A stretch of DNA of 64,000 nucleotides from Acidovorax sp. Leaf191 (GTDB taxonomy: Bacteria; Pseudomonadota; Gammaproteobacteria; Burkholderiales; Burkholderiaceae_C), in NCBI RefSeq assembly GCF_001424425.1, contig NZ_LMPT01000019.1, forward strand, positions 266,508-330,507, read 5' to 3'. The notes beneath the pieces were generated by a model. It saw only the letters and a list, made by a program, of their open reading frames with translations. It had not been told where the DNA came from and did not search any database. The position numbers were made by a program, and so were the translations under genes. Positions 35,141-44,233 of the stretch are shown in pieces. Numbering within the stretch: the stretch's first letter is position 1; the number at the start of each line of letters is the position of its first letter.

Positions 35141-36190
35141 ATGCTGCCCGCCGACGCCAGCCCCCTCCCCCGCCCCGACGTGCGCCTGTTGCTGATGCCG
35201 CTGCCCGACTTCGCGCTGCTGCCCTTCGGCGCGTTTCTGGACAAGCTGCGCTTTTCGGCCGACGACGAGGACCGCAGCCGCCAGCGCTATTGCGCCTGGA
35301 CGCTGATGGGCATCGACGGCGCGCCCGTGGTGTCCAGCAGCGGTGTGCAGGTGTCGGTGGACACCGCGGCCGACGCGGTGGACCTGGCGGCCTACGACTA
35401 CCTGGTGGTGTTTGGCAGCCGCACGGTCCAAGCGTCGCTCGCGCATGTGCACACCCATGGGGCGGTGCTGCGCCGGGCCGCCGCGCGGGGCGTGCCGCTC
35501 GTGGCCATCGACAACGCCAGCTTTCTGCTGGCCGGGGCAGGTTTGCTCACAGGCCGCCGGGTGGCGCTGCACTGGCGCCATGTGTCCGAGTTCCGCCATG
35601 CCTTTCCGCGCATCGCGGTGGCCAGCGAGCAGATCTATTGCTTTGACCGCGACCGCATCACCTGTGCAGGCGGCACGGCGGCCATCGACATGGCGGTGGA
35701 ACTGCTGTCACGCCACTGCGGCCGGGAGCGCGCCTTCAAGGGGCTGGCCGACATGCTGGTGGACGGGCCCCGCCACCAGGGGCATGCCTTGCAATCGATG
35801 GAAGGCGGCGGGCCGGACCTGGGCCGCCACGTGGCGCGCGCGGTGGCGCTGATGCGCAGCTCCCTAGCCGACGGCCTGACCGTGGCCGGGATCGCCGAGC
35901 GCATCGGCATCGGCCGCCGGCAGCTGGACCGGCTGTTCACGGAGCGTTTCGGCCACAGCGCGCACGACCACTGGACCACGATGCGCATGGAGCACGCCCA
36001 CTGGCGCGTGACCCATTCGCACCACAGCCTCTCGGCCATCGCCGACGAGGTGGGTTTGGGCAACGCCAGCAGCCTGGCGCGCCTGTTCCGCCGCCACTAC
36101 GGCACCAGCCCCGGCGCAGTGCGCGCTGGAGCGGGCAGGAAACTGATGCCGAAGGATCAGTTCAGCGCTACGCGGTTGCCGTCCTTGTAG
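35141..36190 (+). CDS. GlxA-family AraC regulator with DJ-1/PfpI-like sensor domain
   Basis: A 349-residue regulator. Residues about 15-200 form an amidase-like (DJ-1/PfpI) domain: LLLMPLPDFALLPFGAFLD, YLVVFGSRTVQASL, VPLVAIDNASFLLAGAGLLTGR, CAGGTAAIDMAVELL. The usual nucleophilic cysteine is not at the expected turn, so it senses rather than catalyses. Residues about 250-340 carry the AraC double helix-turn-helix (TVAGIAERIGIGRRQLDRLFTERFG, LSAIADEVGLGNASSLARLFRRHYG). Relatives such as CdhR, ArgR and GbdR respond to amino acid derivatives, which suits the divergent LysE exporter. Its 3' end overlaps the convergent binding-protein gene by 34 bases. Confidence 0.88.
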   Translation: MLPADASPLPRPDVRLLLMPLPDFALLPFGAFLDKLRFSADDEDRSRQRYCAWTLMGIDGAPVVSSSGVQVSVDTAADAVDLAAYDYLVVFGSRTVQASLAHVHTHGAVLRRAAARGVPLVAIDNASFLLAGAGLLTGRRVALHWRHVSEFRHAFPRIAVASEQIYCFDRDRITCAGGTAAIDMAVELLSRHCGRERAFKGLADMLVDGPRHQGHALQSMEGGGPDLGRHVARAVALMRSSLADGLTVAGIAERIGIGRRQLDRLFTERFGHSAHDHWTTMRMEHAHWRVTHSHHSLSAIADEVGLGNASSLARLFRRHYGTSPGAVRAGAGRKLMPKDQFSATRLPSL

Positions 36191-37305
36191 GTGTACAGCG
36201 TCACGGCAGGCGTGGTCAGCTCGCCCTTGGCGGTGAAAGCGATGTTGGCGGTCACGCCCTTGTACTCGGTCTTGCCGATGAAGGGGATGTACACCTTGGG
36301 GTCCACCGAATTGGCGCGCTTCATCGCGTCGGCCAGCACCATGGCGGCGTCATAGGCGTAGGGGCTGTAGATCTGGAACTGGCCAGGGAACTTGGCGTCG
36401 TAGCGCTTCTTCCAGTCGGCGCCACCCTGCATCTTGTCGACGGACGCGCCGCCCGTGGCGCAGTTCACGTTCTTGAGCGCGGGGCTCTTGCCCGACAGCT
36501 CGGGCAGCTTTTCGGTGCACAGCGCGTCGCCGCCGAAGAACTTGACCTGCCCCAAGCCCAGTTGCTCCATCTGGCGCAGCATGGGGCCGGCCTGCGCATC
36601 CAGGCCGCCGTAGAAGATCGCGTCGGGCTTCTTGTTCTTGATGGAGGTGAGGATGGCCATGAAGTCGGTGGACTTGTCGTTGGTGAACTCCTCGCCCACT
36701 ACCTTCAGGCCCTTTTGCAGCGCCGTGGCCTTGAACACCGAGGCCACGCCCTGGCCGTACGCGGTGCGGTCGTCGATGATGGCCACGCTCTTGAGCTTCA
36801 AGTGGTCGGCCGAGAAGATCGCCAGCGCTGCGCCCAGCGCGCTGTCGTTGGCGATCAGGCGGTAGGTGGTCTTGTAGCCGGGCTTGGTCAGGTCCGGGTT
36901 GGTGGCGGCCGCCGTGATGTGCGGCACGCCGCACTTGTCGTAGATGGCGGCTGCAGGGATGGAGGTGCCCGACTGCAGGTGGCCCACCACGCCCGCCACC
37001 TTCTGGTCGCACAGCTTTTGCGCCACGGCGGTGGCCTGGCGCGGGTCGCCCGCGTCGTCTTCGGCCGCCAGCTCGAACTTGATCTTCTTGCCGCCGATGA
37101 CCAGGTTCTGCGCGTTCAGGTCGTCGATGGCCAGGCGCACGCCGTTTTCAGTGTCCTTGCCGATGTGGGCGATGCCGCCCGACACGGGGCCTGCGTGGGC
37201 GATCTTGACGGCCTGGACGTCCTGGGCGAAAGCCGCCTGGGCAGCGGCAGCGCAGACTGCGGCGATGGTCAGTGGCACGAAGGGGCGGGAAGCACGGCGA
37301 AACAC
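36157..37305 (-). CDS. Branched-chain amino acid ABC transporter substrate-binding protein
   Basis: A 382-residue periplasmic protein. Signal peptide FVPLTIAAVCAAAAQAAFAQ, then the LivK-type mature start VKIAHAGPVSGGIAHIGKDTENGVRLAID. Further marks are VVGHLQSGTSIPAAAIY, TYRLIANDSALGAALA and YSPYAYDAAMVLADAM. I choose GTG 37305, which puts the signal peptide at the N-terminus and has GGAGA just upstream; the frame could be read further, to 37440, but that adds an arginine-rich stretch with no family match. No permease or ATPase genes adjoin it, so this is an orphan binding protein here. Confidence 0.88.
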   Translation of the reverse strand: MFRRASRPFVPLTIAAVCAAAAQAAFAQDVQAVKIAHAGPVSGGIAHIGKDTENGVRLAIDDLNAQNLVIGGKKIKFELAAEDDAGDPRQATAVAQKLCDQKVAGVVGHLQSGTSIPAAAIYDKCGVPHITAAATNPDLTKPGYKTTYRLIANDSALGAALAIFSADHLKLKSVAIIDDRTAYGQGVASVFKATALQKGLKVVGEEFTNDKSTDFMAILTSIKNKKPDAIFYGGLDAQAGPMLRQMEQLGLGQVKFFGGDALCTEKLPELSGKSPALKNVNCATGGASVDKMQGGADWKKRYDAKFPGQFQIYSPYAYDAAMVLADAMKRANSVDPKVYIPFIGKTEYKGVTANIAFTAKGELTTPAVTLYTYKDGNRVALN

Positions 37306-37539
37306 GTTGGAAGTCTCCGGAAATTGATCAATGGCAAAGGGTCTGGCCCAACGCCATGCACCACCTTGGGGCACAGCGCGGCCCCGCATCCTAGCCACAC
37401 GAGCCCCTGTTGACGCGTAAATGCTATGTAAACATAGCAACTTGGCGGGTCATTAAGCGGGCTAATAGTGGCAATACCGCACTCGGACCTGCGCATCCGG
37501 ATGCCCCACACCGCTGCATGGCTGGGATAATCACGTCCC

Positions 37540-39573
37540 ATGTCCCTCCTGCCCCACCAGCTTGAACTGCTCTCGCCCGCGCGAGACGCCGACATCGGCA
37601 TCGAAGCCGTCAACCACGGCGCCGACGCCGTCTACATCGGCGGCCCTGCCTTCGGCGCACGGGCCGGCGCGGGCAACGACATCCGGGACATCGAGCGCCT
37701 GGTCCAGCACGCGCACCGGTTCAACAGCCGCATCTTCATCACCCTGAACACCATCCTGCGCGACGACGAACTCGAAGCCGCGCGCCGCATGGCCGGGCAG
37801 GTGTACGAGGCCGGCGCCGATGCGCTCATCATCCAGGACATGGCCCTGCTGGCGATGGACGACATGCCGCCCATCCAGCTGCACGCCAGCACCCAGACGG
37901 ACATCCGCACGCCCGAGAAGGCGCGCTTTCTGCAGGACGCGGGCCTGTCGCAGATCGTGCTGGCGCGCGAGCTCACGGTGCAGCAGATCGCCGCGGTGCA
38001 CAAGGCGCTGGGGCCGGTGGATGCGCCGGGGCGCGCCAACATCGAGTTCTTCATCCACGGCGCGCTCTGCGTGGCCTACAGCGGCCAGTGCAACATCAGC
38101 CATGCGCAGACCGGCCGCAGCGCCAACCGGGGCGACTGTAGCCAGGCCTGCCGCCTGCCCTACCAGGTGACCGACGCGCAGGGCCGCTTCATCGCGCACG
38201 ACAAGCACGTGCTCTCCATGAAGGACAACAACCAGAGCGACAACCTGCGCGCGCTCATCGACGCCGGGGTGCGCAGCTTCAAGATCGAGGGGCGCTACAA
38301 GGACATGGGCTACGTGAAGAACATCACCGCCCACTACCGCACGCTGATCGACGAGATCCTGCAAGAGCGCGAGAGTGCCGGCCGGCCGCTGTCGCGCTCT
38401 TCCAGCGGCGCCACCACCTTCACCTTCACGCCCGACCCGCTGCAGAACTTCAACCGCGAGTTCACCGACTACTTCGTGACCGGCCGCAAGGAAGACATCG
38501 GCGCATTCGACACCCCCAAGAACCCGGGCCAGGCCATCGGCTGGGTGACCAAGGTGGGGCCGGACTTCGTCGAGCTGGAGGTGAGCGACCCCGCCACCGT
38601 GCTGCACAACGGCGACGGCCTGTGCTACTACGACCTGCACAAGGAGCTGGTGGGCATGGCCATCAACGTGGCCGAGCCCGTGTCCGCGCGCAGCGTGGGC
38701 CAGTGGCGGGTGTACCCCAAGGACCCCATGGACGGCTTCAAGGATCTGCGCAAGGGCACCGAAGTGAACCGCAACCGCGACATGGACTGGGTGCGCACGC
38801 TGGAGAAAAAGTCCAGCGACCGCCGCATCGGCCTGTGGGCGCACCTGAGCGAAACGCCGGCCGGCTTCAGCCTGATGCTGACCGACGAAGACGGCAACGT
38901 GGGCTGCGCCGACGTAGAGCAGCCCCACCAGAGCGCCACCGACGCCGCCAAGGCCGAAGCCAGCCTGCGCGAGCAACTGGGCCGCTTCGGCGCCACCATC
39001 TTCGCGGTGCACGACATCGCGCTGCAGCTGTCCGAGCCCTGGTTCGTGCCCGCCTCCGTCCTCAACGCGCTGCGCCGCGACGCGCTGGCCGACCTGGAAG
39101 ACTGCCGCGCGAGCAACTTTGCGCGCCTGCAGCGCGCTGTGCCGGTCGACCCACCCGTGCCCTACCCCGAAGACACGCTCTCGTTCCTGGGCAACGTGTT
39201 CAACCAGAAGGCGCACGACTTCTATGTGCGCCACGGCGTGAAGGTGATCGATGCGGCCTACGAGGCGCACGAGGAGGAAGGCGAAGTCAGCCTGATGATC
39301 ACCAAGCACTGCGTGCGCTTTTCGATGAGCCTGTGCCCCAAGCAGGCCAAGGGCGTGACGGGCGTGCAGGGCACCATCAAGGCCGAGCCGCTGATGCTGA
39401 TCAACGGCAAGGAAAAACTCACCCTGCGCTTTGACTGCAAGCCGTGCGAGATGCACGTGGTGGGCAAGATGAAGAAGTCGGTGCTCAACCAGCACGCCAA
39501 GGAGACCGAGGCGCTGGCGGTGCCGCTGCAGTTCTACCGCGCACGGCCCACGGGCAATTCGCTATCGAAATAG
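37540..39573 (+). CDS. rlhA: Peptidase U32-family RNA hydroxylase, RlhA-like
   Basis: A 677-residue protein of the U32 family in the long form (RlhA/YdcP), which hydroxylates cytidine 2501 of 23S rRNA using a prephenate-derived route. The TIM-barrel start reads LLSPARDADIGIEAVNHGADAVYIGG. Four cysteines suited to an Fe-S cluster are Cys177, Cys184, Cys200 and Cys204 (ALCVAYSGQC, GDCSQACR), followed by SFKIEGRYKDMGYVKNIT. A C-terminal domain with RFDCKPCEMHVVGKMKK completes the long form. The last residues and stop come from a family A repeat. The shorter TrhP branch is excluded by length. Confidence 0.85.
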   Translation: MSLLPHQLELLSPARDADIGIEAVNHGADAVYIGGPAFGARAGAGNDIRDIERLVQHAHRFNSRIFITLNTILRDDELEAARRMAGQVYEAGADALIIQDMALLAMDDMPPIQLHASTQTDIRTPEKARFLQDAGLSQIVLARELTVQQIAAVHKALGPVDAPGRANIEFFIHGALCVAYSGQCNISHAQTGRSANRGDCSQACRLPYQVTDAQGRFIAHDKHVLSMKDNNQSDNLRALIDAGVRSFKIEGRYKDMGYVKNITAHYRTLIDEILQERESAGRPLSRSSSGATTFTFTPDPLQNFNREFTDYFVTGRKEDIGAFDTPKNPGQAIGWVTKVGPDFVELEVSDPATVLHNGDGLCYYDLHKELVGMAINVAEPVSARSVGQWRVYPKDPMDGFKDLRKGTEVNRNRDMDWVRTLEKKSSDRRIGLWAHLSETPAGFSLMLTDEDGNVGCADVEQPHQSATDAAKAEASLREQLGRFGATIFAVHDIALQLSEPWFVPASVLNALRRDALADLEDCRASNFARLQRAVPVDPPVPYPEDTLSFLGNVFNQKAHDFYVRHGVKVIDAAYEAHEEEGEVSLMITKHCVRFSMSLCPKQAKGVTGVQGTIKAEPLMLINGKEKLTLRFDCKPCEMHVVGKMKKSVLNQHAKETEALAVPLQFYRARPTGNSLSK

Positions 39574-39623
39574 TAGCTGCTGGCGCTTGTCCATCCAGCG
39601 GTGAAGGCACTTTTCATTCAATA
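39557..39623. repeat. Short interspersed repeat, family A, copy 5 (end of rlhA)
   Basis: Reads GCTATCGAAATAGTAGCTG, CTGGCGCTTGTCCATCCAGCG, GTGAAGGCACTTTTCATTC, very like copy 4 at 26138. The TAG of AAATAG is the rlhA stop codon, so the element supplies the 3' end of that gene. Confidence 0.8.
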
Positions 39624-39649
39624 GTCGCAGGCCGTAACGCGCCTGCGGT

Positions 39650-39715
39650 CAGCCTGTGTTCAGCCTGCATCGGCCCCGCATCGAGCCTGAATGCAGCTTG
39701 AATACAGCCTGCGCC
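39650..39715 (+). repeat. Six-unit degenerate 11-bp tandem repeat upstream of metY
   Basis: Six consecutive 11-base units begin at 39650, 39661, 39672, 39683, 39694 and 39705. Five of them start with CAGCCTG or a one-base variant (GAGCCTG, CAGCTTG); the third is diverged (GGCCCCG). The period equals about one DNA helical turn. The array ends 139 bases before the metY ATG. Confidence 0.7.
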
Positions 39716-39854
39716 GAGCGCATAAGCTCATAGCCAACGATTCGACCCATGCGCACCGTCCCGGTGCAAGAATGGCCGCTGCCGCCTGCGCACACACCGT
39801 GCCGCAGGCGCCCGTGTCAGCGTTTTCATTCCATCCAACGGGAGCCCCCTCCGC

Positions 39855-41138
39855 ATGAAGATCGAAACCCTTGCCGTCCACGCAGGCTACTCGCCCGACC
39901 CCACCACCAAGGCCGTGGCCGTGCCCATCTACCAGACGGTGGCCTACGCCTTCGACAGCGCGCAGCACGGCGCGGACCTGTTCGATCTGAAGGTGCCGGG
40001 CAACATCTACACCCGCATCATGAACCCGACGACCGACGTGCTGGAAAAGCGCGTCGCGGCGCTCGAAGGCGGTATCGCGGCGCTGGCCGTGGCCTCGGGC
40101 ATGGCGGCCATCACCTACGCGATCCAGACCATTGCCGAGGCGGGCGACAACATCGTGTCGGCCAGCACGCTCTACGGCGGCACCTACAACCTGTTTGCGC
40201 ACACGCTGCCCCAGCAGGGCATCACCACGCGCTTTGCCGACCCGCGCGACCCGGCCAGCTTTGCGCAGCACATCGACGCGCGCACCAAGGCGATCTTCAT
40301 CGAATCCATCGGCAACCCGCTGGGCAACGTGACCGACATCCGCGCGTTGGCCGATGTGGCCCACGCGCACGGCATTCCGCTGATCGTGGATAACACGGTG
40401 CCCAGCCCCTACCTGCTGCGCCCCATCGAGCATGGCGCCGACATCGTGGTGCACTCGCTCACCAAGTACCTGGGCGGCCACGGCAACAGCGTGGGCGGCG
40501 CCATCGTGGACAGCGGCAAGTTCCCATGGGCTGAACACAAGGCGCGCTTTCCGCGCCTGAACGAGCCCGACGTGAGCTACCACGGCGTGGTCTACACCGA
40601 AGCCCTGGGCCCCGCCGCCTTCATCGGCCGCGCGCGCGTGGTGCCGCTGCGCAATACCGGCGCGGCGCTGGCACCGCTCAATGCCTTCTTGATCCTGCAA
40701 GGCATCGAGACCCTGGCCCTGCGCATGGACCGCATCTGCGACAACACGCTGGCGCTGGCGAAGTACCTGCAAAGCCACCCCAAGGTGGAATGGGTGCGCT
40801 ACGCCGGCCTGCCGGACCACCCGGACCACGCACTGGTGCAACGGCAGTCGGGCGGCAAGGCGTCCGGCATCCTGAGCTTCGGGCTCAAGAGCGCCGACGC
40901 CGACCCGCGGGCGGCCGGTGCGCGCTTCCTGGATGCGCTGCAGCTCTTTACGCGCCTGGTGAACATCGGCGACGCGAAATCGCTGGCCACGCACCCCGCA
41001 TCGACCACCCACCGCCAGCTCAACCCCGAAGAGCTGGCCAAGGCGGGTGTGAGCGAGAGCATGGTGCGGCTGTCGGTGGGCATCGAGCACATCGACGACC
41101 TGCAGGCAGACCTGGTGCAGGCACTCGACGCCGTCTGA
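39855..41138 (+). CDS. O-acetylhomoserine sulfhydrylase (aminocarboxypropyltransferase)
   Basis: A 427-residue PLP enzyme of the Cys/Met metabolism family, making homocysteine from O-acetylhomoserine and sulfide. The start [25 protein letters not shown] is typical of the MetY branch, with [45 protein letters not shown] and the PLP lysine Lys204 in [11 protein letters not shown]. The length also fits MetY rather than the shorter MetB/MetZ. It uses the sulfide that the cys operon at 1-4.8 kb would supply. An 11-bp tandem repeat lies in its upstream region. Confidence 0.92.
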   Translation: MKIETLAVHAGYSPDPTTKAVAVPIYQTVAYAFDSAQHGADLFDLKVPGNIYTRIMNPTTDVLEKRVAALEGGIAALAVASGMAAITYAIQTIAEAGDNIVSASTLYGGTYNLFAHTLPQQGITTRFADPRDPASFAQHIDARTKAIFIESIGNPLGNVTDIRALADVAHAHGIPLIVDNTVPSPYLLRPIEHGADIVVHSLTKYLGGHGNSVGGAIVDSGKFPWAEHKARFPRLNEPDVSYHGVVYTEALGPAAFIGRARVVPLRNTGAALAPLNAFLILQGIETLALRMDRICDNTLALAKYLQSHPKVEWVRYAGLPDHPDHALVQRQSGGKASGILSFGLKSADADPRAAGARFLDALQLFTRLVNIGDAKSLATHPASTTHRQLNPEELAKAGVSESMVRLSVGIEHIDDLQADLVQALDAV

Positions 41139-41230
41139 CCGTTCGACCGTTCGACCGCAGCCGACGCCAGTTGCGGGATACTGGCGGGATGGCCCCGCAG
41201 ATCGCGGGGCGCCCTGCCCCTCTCATCGCC

Positions 41231-41680
41231 ATGTTCCGCCTATCTTCTCTTGCACCGCTCACCCTCGGCCTGCTGACTCTGGCCGGCTGCAGTTCCTCAC
41301 TGTTCACGCCGCCGCGCGGCGCGGATGTCACCGAGTCCCACGTTTCCAGTTTCCGCCAGCGCGAGGACGAACAACTACTGCGGCAGCAGGTGTCGCCCCC
41401 GCTCGACACGCCCTTGACGCTGCTGGAGGCGCCGCTGCCGCGCTACCCGTCTTTCCTGCTGAATGACACCTCGCCCCAAGCGCGCGGCGATGTGACGGTA
41501 TCGTTCGAGATCATGCCCAGCGGGCTGGTCGGCACCGTGCGCGTGGTGTCGAAAACGGGCGAAGATGCCCTGCACAAACCGGCGATCGATGCGGTGCGCC
41601 GCTGGAAGTTTGCGCCGCTGGTGCGCAACGGCGAGCCCGCCCGGCTGGTGCTGCAGCACACCTTCCGCATGGAACCCTGA
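41231..41680 (+). CDS. TonB-like C-terminal-domain lipoprotein
   Basis: A 149-residue protein with a lipoprotein signal: LSSLAPLTLGLLTLAGC, where LAGC is the lipobox. The C-terminal half (residues about 70-147) looks like a TonB C-terminal domain: PLPRYPSFLLND, RGDVTVSFEIMPSGLVGTVRVVSKTGEDAL, AIDAVRRWKFAPLVRNGEPARLVL. It lacks the N-terminal membrane helix and Pro-rich spacer of true TonB, so it probably does not energise receptors itself. The start ATG 41231 is chosen because it puts the signal at the N-terminus. It converges on egtB with a 27-base gap. Confidence 0.78.
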   Translation: MFRLSSLAPLTLGLLTLAGCSSSLFTPPRGADVTESHVSSFRQREDEQLLRQQVSPPLDTPLTLLEAPLPRYPSFLLNDTSPQARGDVTVSFEIMPSGLVGTVRVVSKTGEDALHKPAIDAVRRWKFAPLVRNGEPARLVLQHTFRMEP

Positions 41681-41707
41681 GCGGGCCAGATGCCCCGGTA
41701 AAGCGAC

Positions 41708-42973
41708 TCAAGCGTCACGCGCCAAGCGCAGTCCCGTGTACTGCCAGCGCGCCGTGGCCGGGAAGAAGTTGCGGTAGGTGCTGCGCGCATGCCCGGCAGG
41801 CGTGGCGCACGAGCTGCCGCGCAGCACGTACTGGTTGACCATGAACTTGCCGTTGTACTCGCCCACCGCGCCGTCGGCGGTGCGAAAGCCCGGGTAGGCG
41901 GCGTAGCTCGACTGCGTCCATTGCCAGGCGCTGCCGAAGAGTTGTTCCAGCGCTTGGCCGTCGTGGCCTCCGTGGCCGTCATCGCCGTGCCCGTCAGCCA
42001 CCGCGGCTTGCGCCGCATGCTCCCACTCGGCTTCGGTCGGCAGGCGTGCGCCCACCCAGCGGGCGTAGGCATCGGCTTCGTAGTACGACAGGTGCACCAC
42101 AGGCAGGTCGCCCCGCAGCGGCTGCAGTCCTGCCAACGTGAACGCATGCCAGACGCCGCTGCCCAGTTGCTGCCAGTACAGGGGGTGGTCAAGCCCCTGG
42201 GCCACGCGCCAATCCCAGCCTTCGGCCAGCCAGTGGGCGGGGTTGTCGTAGCCGCCGCCTTCCACAAAGGCCAGCCATTCCGCGTTGGTCACCAGCCGCG
42301 AGGCCAGCGCATACGGCGCCAGGTAGGTGCGGTGGCGCGGGCTTTCGTTGTCGAACGCAAAACCGTCGCCCCGGTGGCCGATGTCCACCAGTCCGCCGTC
42401 CAGCGTCAGCCACCCGAAGGGCTCGATGGCTGGCACCAGGGCCAGGTCGCCCGCCGAATCTGAAGTTGTACCGTACGCCGGCCACGTGGAGTTGCACGAC
42501 AGCAGGTGCTTGACGTCCGTCACCAGGAGCTCCTGGTGCTGCTGCTCGTGCTGCAGGCCCAACTCGATCAGCGCGCACAGCGCCGCGTCGTTCAACACGG
42601 TGGGCAACAGGCGCGCCATGCGCTGGTCCACGTTGGCACGGTAGGCCCGCACGGCATCGAGCGACGGGCGGGTCAGCAGCCCGCGCTGCGCACGCGGGTG
42701 CTTGGCGCCCACGCCGTTGTAGTAGGAATTGAACAGCACGCGAAACGCGGGGTCGAAGGGCGCAAAGCCCGGCTCGTTCGGCTCCAGCACGAAGGTTTCG
42801 AAAAACCAGGTGGTGTGCGCCAGGTGCCACTTGGCAGGGCTGGCGTCGGGCATGGACTGCGCGCCGCAGTCCTCGGCTGACAGGGGCGCGACCAGGGCCA
42901 CGCTGTGGTCCCGCACCGCGGCGTAGCGCGAGAGCAGCGCGGTCAACGGGGGGCACACATCCATGTTGGTCAT
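41708..42973 (-). CDS. egtB: Ergothioneine biosynthesis sulfoxide synthase
   Basis: A 421-residue non-heme iron enzyme joining a cysteine-derived thiol to hercynine. The N-terminal DinB-like part has HLAHT (His50, His53) and the HX3H pair in QHEQQHQELL (His142, His146), the expected iron ligands. The C-terminal formylglycine-generating-enzyme-like part includes RLPTEAEWEHAAQ, FGSAWQWTQSSY and VLRGSSCATPAGHARSTYRNFF. I start at ATG 42973 (MTNMDVCPPL), 13 bases after egtD. An earlier in-frame start at 43150 would lie within egtD. Confidence 0.93.
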   Translation of the reverse strand: MTNMDVCPPLTALLSRYAAVRDHSVALVAPLSAEDCGAQSMPDASPAKWHLAHTTWFFETFVLEPNEPGFAPFDPAFRVLFNSYYNGVGAKHPRAQRGLLTRPSLDAVRAYRANVDQRMARLLPTVLNDAALCALIELGLQHEQQHQELLVTDVKHLLSCNSTWPAYGTTSDSAGDLALVPAIEPFGWLTLDGGLVDIGHRGDGFAFDNESPRHRTYLAPYALASRLVTNAEWLAFVEGGGYDNPAHWLAEGWDWRVAQGLDHPLYWQQLGSGVWHAFTLAGLQPLRGDLPVVHLSYYEADAYARWVGARLPTEAEWEHAAQAAVADGHGDDGHGGHDGQALEQLFGSAWQWTQSSYAAYPGFRTADGAVGEYNGKFMVNQYVLRGSSCATPAGHARSTYRNFFPATARWQYTGLRLARDA

Positions 42974-42986
42974 AGTCCATCCATCC

Positions 42987-43907
42987 TCAGGGGCGCGCGT
43001 GCAGCACGGCAAACCAGCCGCGGTCATCCGTCCACGCCTGGGCCTGCGAGAACCCCGCGCGCGCCAGCATGTCGGTGAACACGGGCAGGGGGTATTTGTA
43101 GCTGTTTTCGGTGTGGATGCGTTCACCCTGGTCAAACCGGCGGCCGCCACCAGGCCAGCGTACGTCGGCGTCGGCCACGGCCTCCAGGTGCATTTCGATG
43201 CGGGACTCTTCCTGGTTGAAGAACGCGCGGTGCTGCCACTGCTGCACGTCGAAGTCGCTGCCGATCAGCCGGTTCACATGCGTGAGCACGTTGCGGTTGA
43301 ACGCCGCCGTCACGCCCGCAGCGTCGTCGTAGGCGGCTTCCAGCACCTGCACGTCCTTGGGCAGGTCGATGCCGATCAAGAGGCCGCCGTCGTCGTCGAC
43401 CAGCTCCCGCATGTGGGCCAGCAGCTCCAGGGCGTGCGGCGGGTCGAAGTTGCCGATGGACGAGCCCGGATAGAACACCAGCCGCCCCTTGCGCGGAATG
43501 TCTGCGGGCAGCACCACGCCCTGGGTCATGTCGCCGCCCACGGCGCGCGCATCCAGCCCGGGGAAGTCGTCGCGCAGGCCCTGCACCGCGGCCTGCAGGA
43601 AGTCTGCCGAAATATCCACCCCCACGAAGCAGGCGGGTTGCACCAGGCGGCACAGCGTGCGCGCCTTCTGGCAATTGCCCGCACCCAGCTCGATCAGCGT
43701 ACGGCCCGGGCCCACAGCACGCCCAATGCTGTCAGCGTGCTGCTGCATGAGCGAGGTTTCGGTGCGGGTGGGGTAGTACTCGGGCAGGCGGGTGATCTCC
43801 TCGAACAGCTCTGAGCCGTGCTGGTCGTAGAAGTACTTGGGGGAGATGCTGGCGGGGCGCTGGTTCAGGCCGCGCGTGATGTCGTCGGTGGGGCTGGGCA
43901 AAGGCAT
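42987..43907 (-). CDS. egtD: Histidine N-alpha-methyltransferase of ergothioneine synthesis
   Basis: A 306-residue SAM-dependent enzyme trimethylating histidine to hercynine. Family patterns: ISPKYFYDQHGSELFEEITRLPEYYPTRTE, LIELGAGNCQKARTL (SAM site), VGVDISADFLQ, YPGSSIGNFDP and NRNVLTHVNRLIG. The start ATG 43907 (MPLPSPTDDITRG) matches the family N-terminus; the frame continues upstream but without family sequence. It is the first gene of an egtD-egtB operon. egtA, egtC and egtE are not adjacent. Confidence 0.94.
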   Translation of the reverse strand: MPLPSPTDDITRGLNQRPASISPKYFYDQHGSELFEEITRLPEYYPTRTETSLMQQHADSIGRAVGPGRTLIELGAGNCQKARTLCRLVQPACFVGVDISADFLQAAVQGLRDDFPGLDARAVGGDMTQGVVLPADIPRKGRLVFYPGSSIGNFDPPHALELLAHMRELVDDDGGLLIGIDLPKDVQVLEAAYDDAAGVTAAFNRNVLTHVNRLIGSDFDVQQWQHRAFFNQEESRIEMHLEAVADADVRWPGGGRRFDQGERIHTENSYKYPLPVFTDMLARAGFSQAQAWTDDRGWFAVLHARP

Positions 43908-44233
43908 GGATCTTGAAGCGTCTGGCGCGGCATGGCTTGCCACTGCTGGTAATAGAGCGGAATCGCCGTGGAGCCCACAGGCTCCGAGCCGGCCATCCCG
44001 CCCGCAGGCTGGACCGTGGAAGGCAATATAACCCCACGGCCATCGGGACATTCTGCGGCGGCGGGATGATGCGGTGTGTAGGTCATTTCCCCGTTGCCTG
44101 CGGCGCACAGGCCGCCTACACCGACCGGCGCGGCACGGCTGCGGCACTTTTTGCGCGCCGGGTGGCTCCTACCGCCGTGCGTCCGACACGGAGCCGATCA
44201 CCCACCCGCAGCCGCCCCAGGCAGGAGCCCGCC
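43908..44233. other. Divergent gap between egtD and the dioxygenase gene
   Basis: 326 bases that must hold both promoters. A loose inverted pair GTGTAGG (44074-44080) and CCTACAC (44115-44121) is present. I see no further gene, repeat copy or riboswitch. Confidence 0.5.

Noticed and set aside
36157-37440. Start of the binding protein at 37440
   Set aside because: Adds 45 arginine-rich residues before the signal peptide; GTG 37305 with an upstream GGAGA fits better.
37531-39495. 654-codon minus-strand frame opposite rlhA
   Set aside because: Shadow frame; U32 family signatures on the plus strand are unmistakable.
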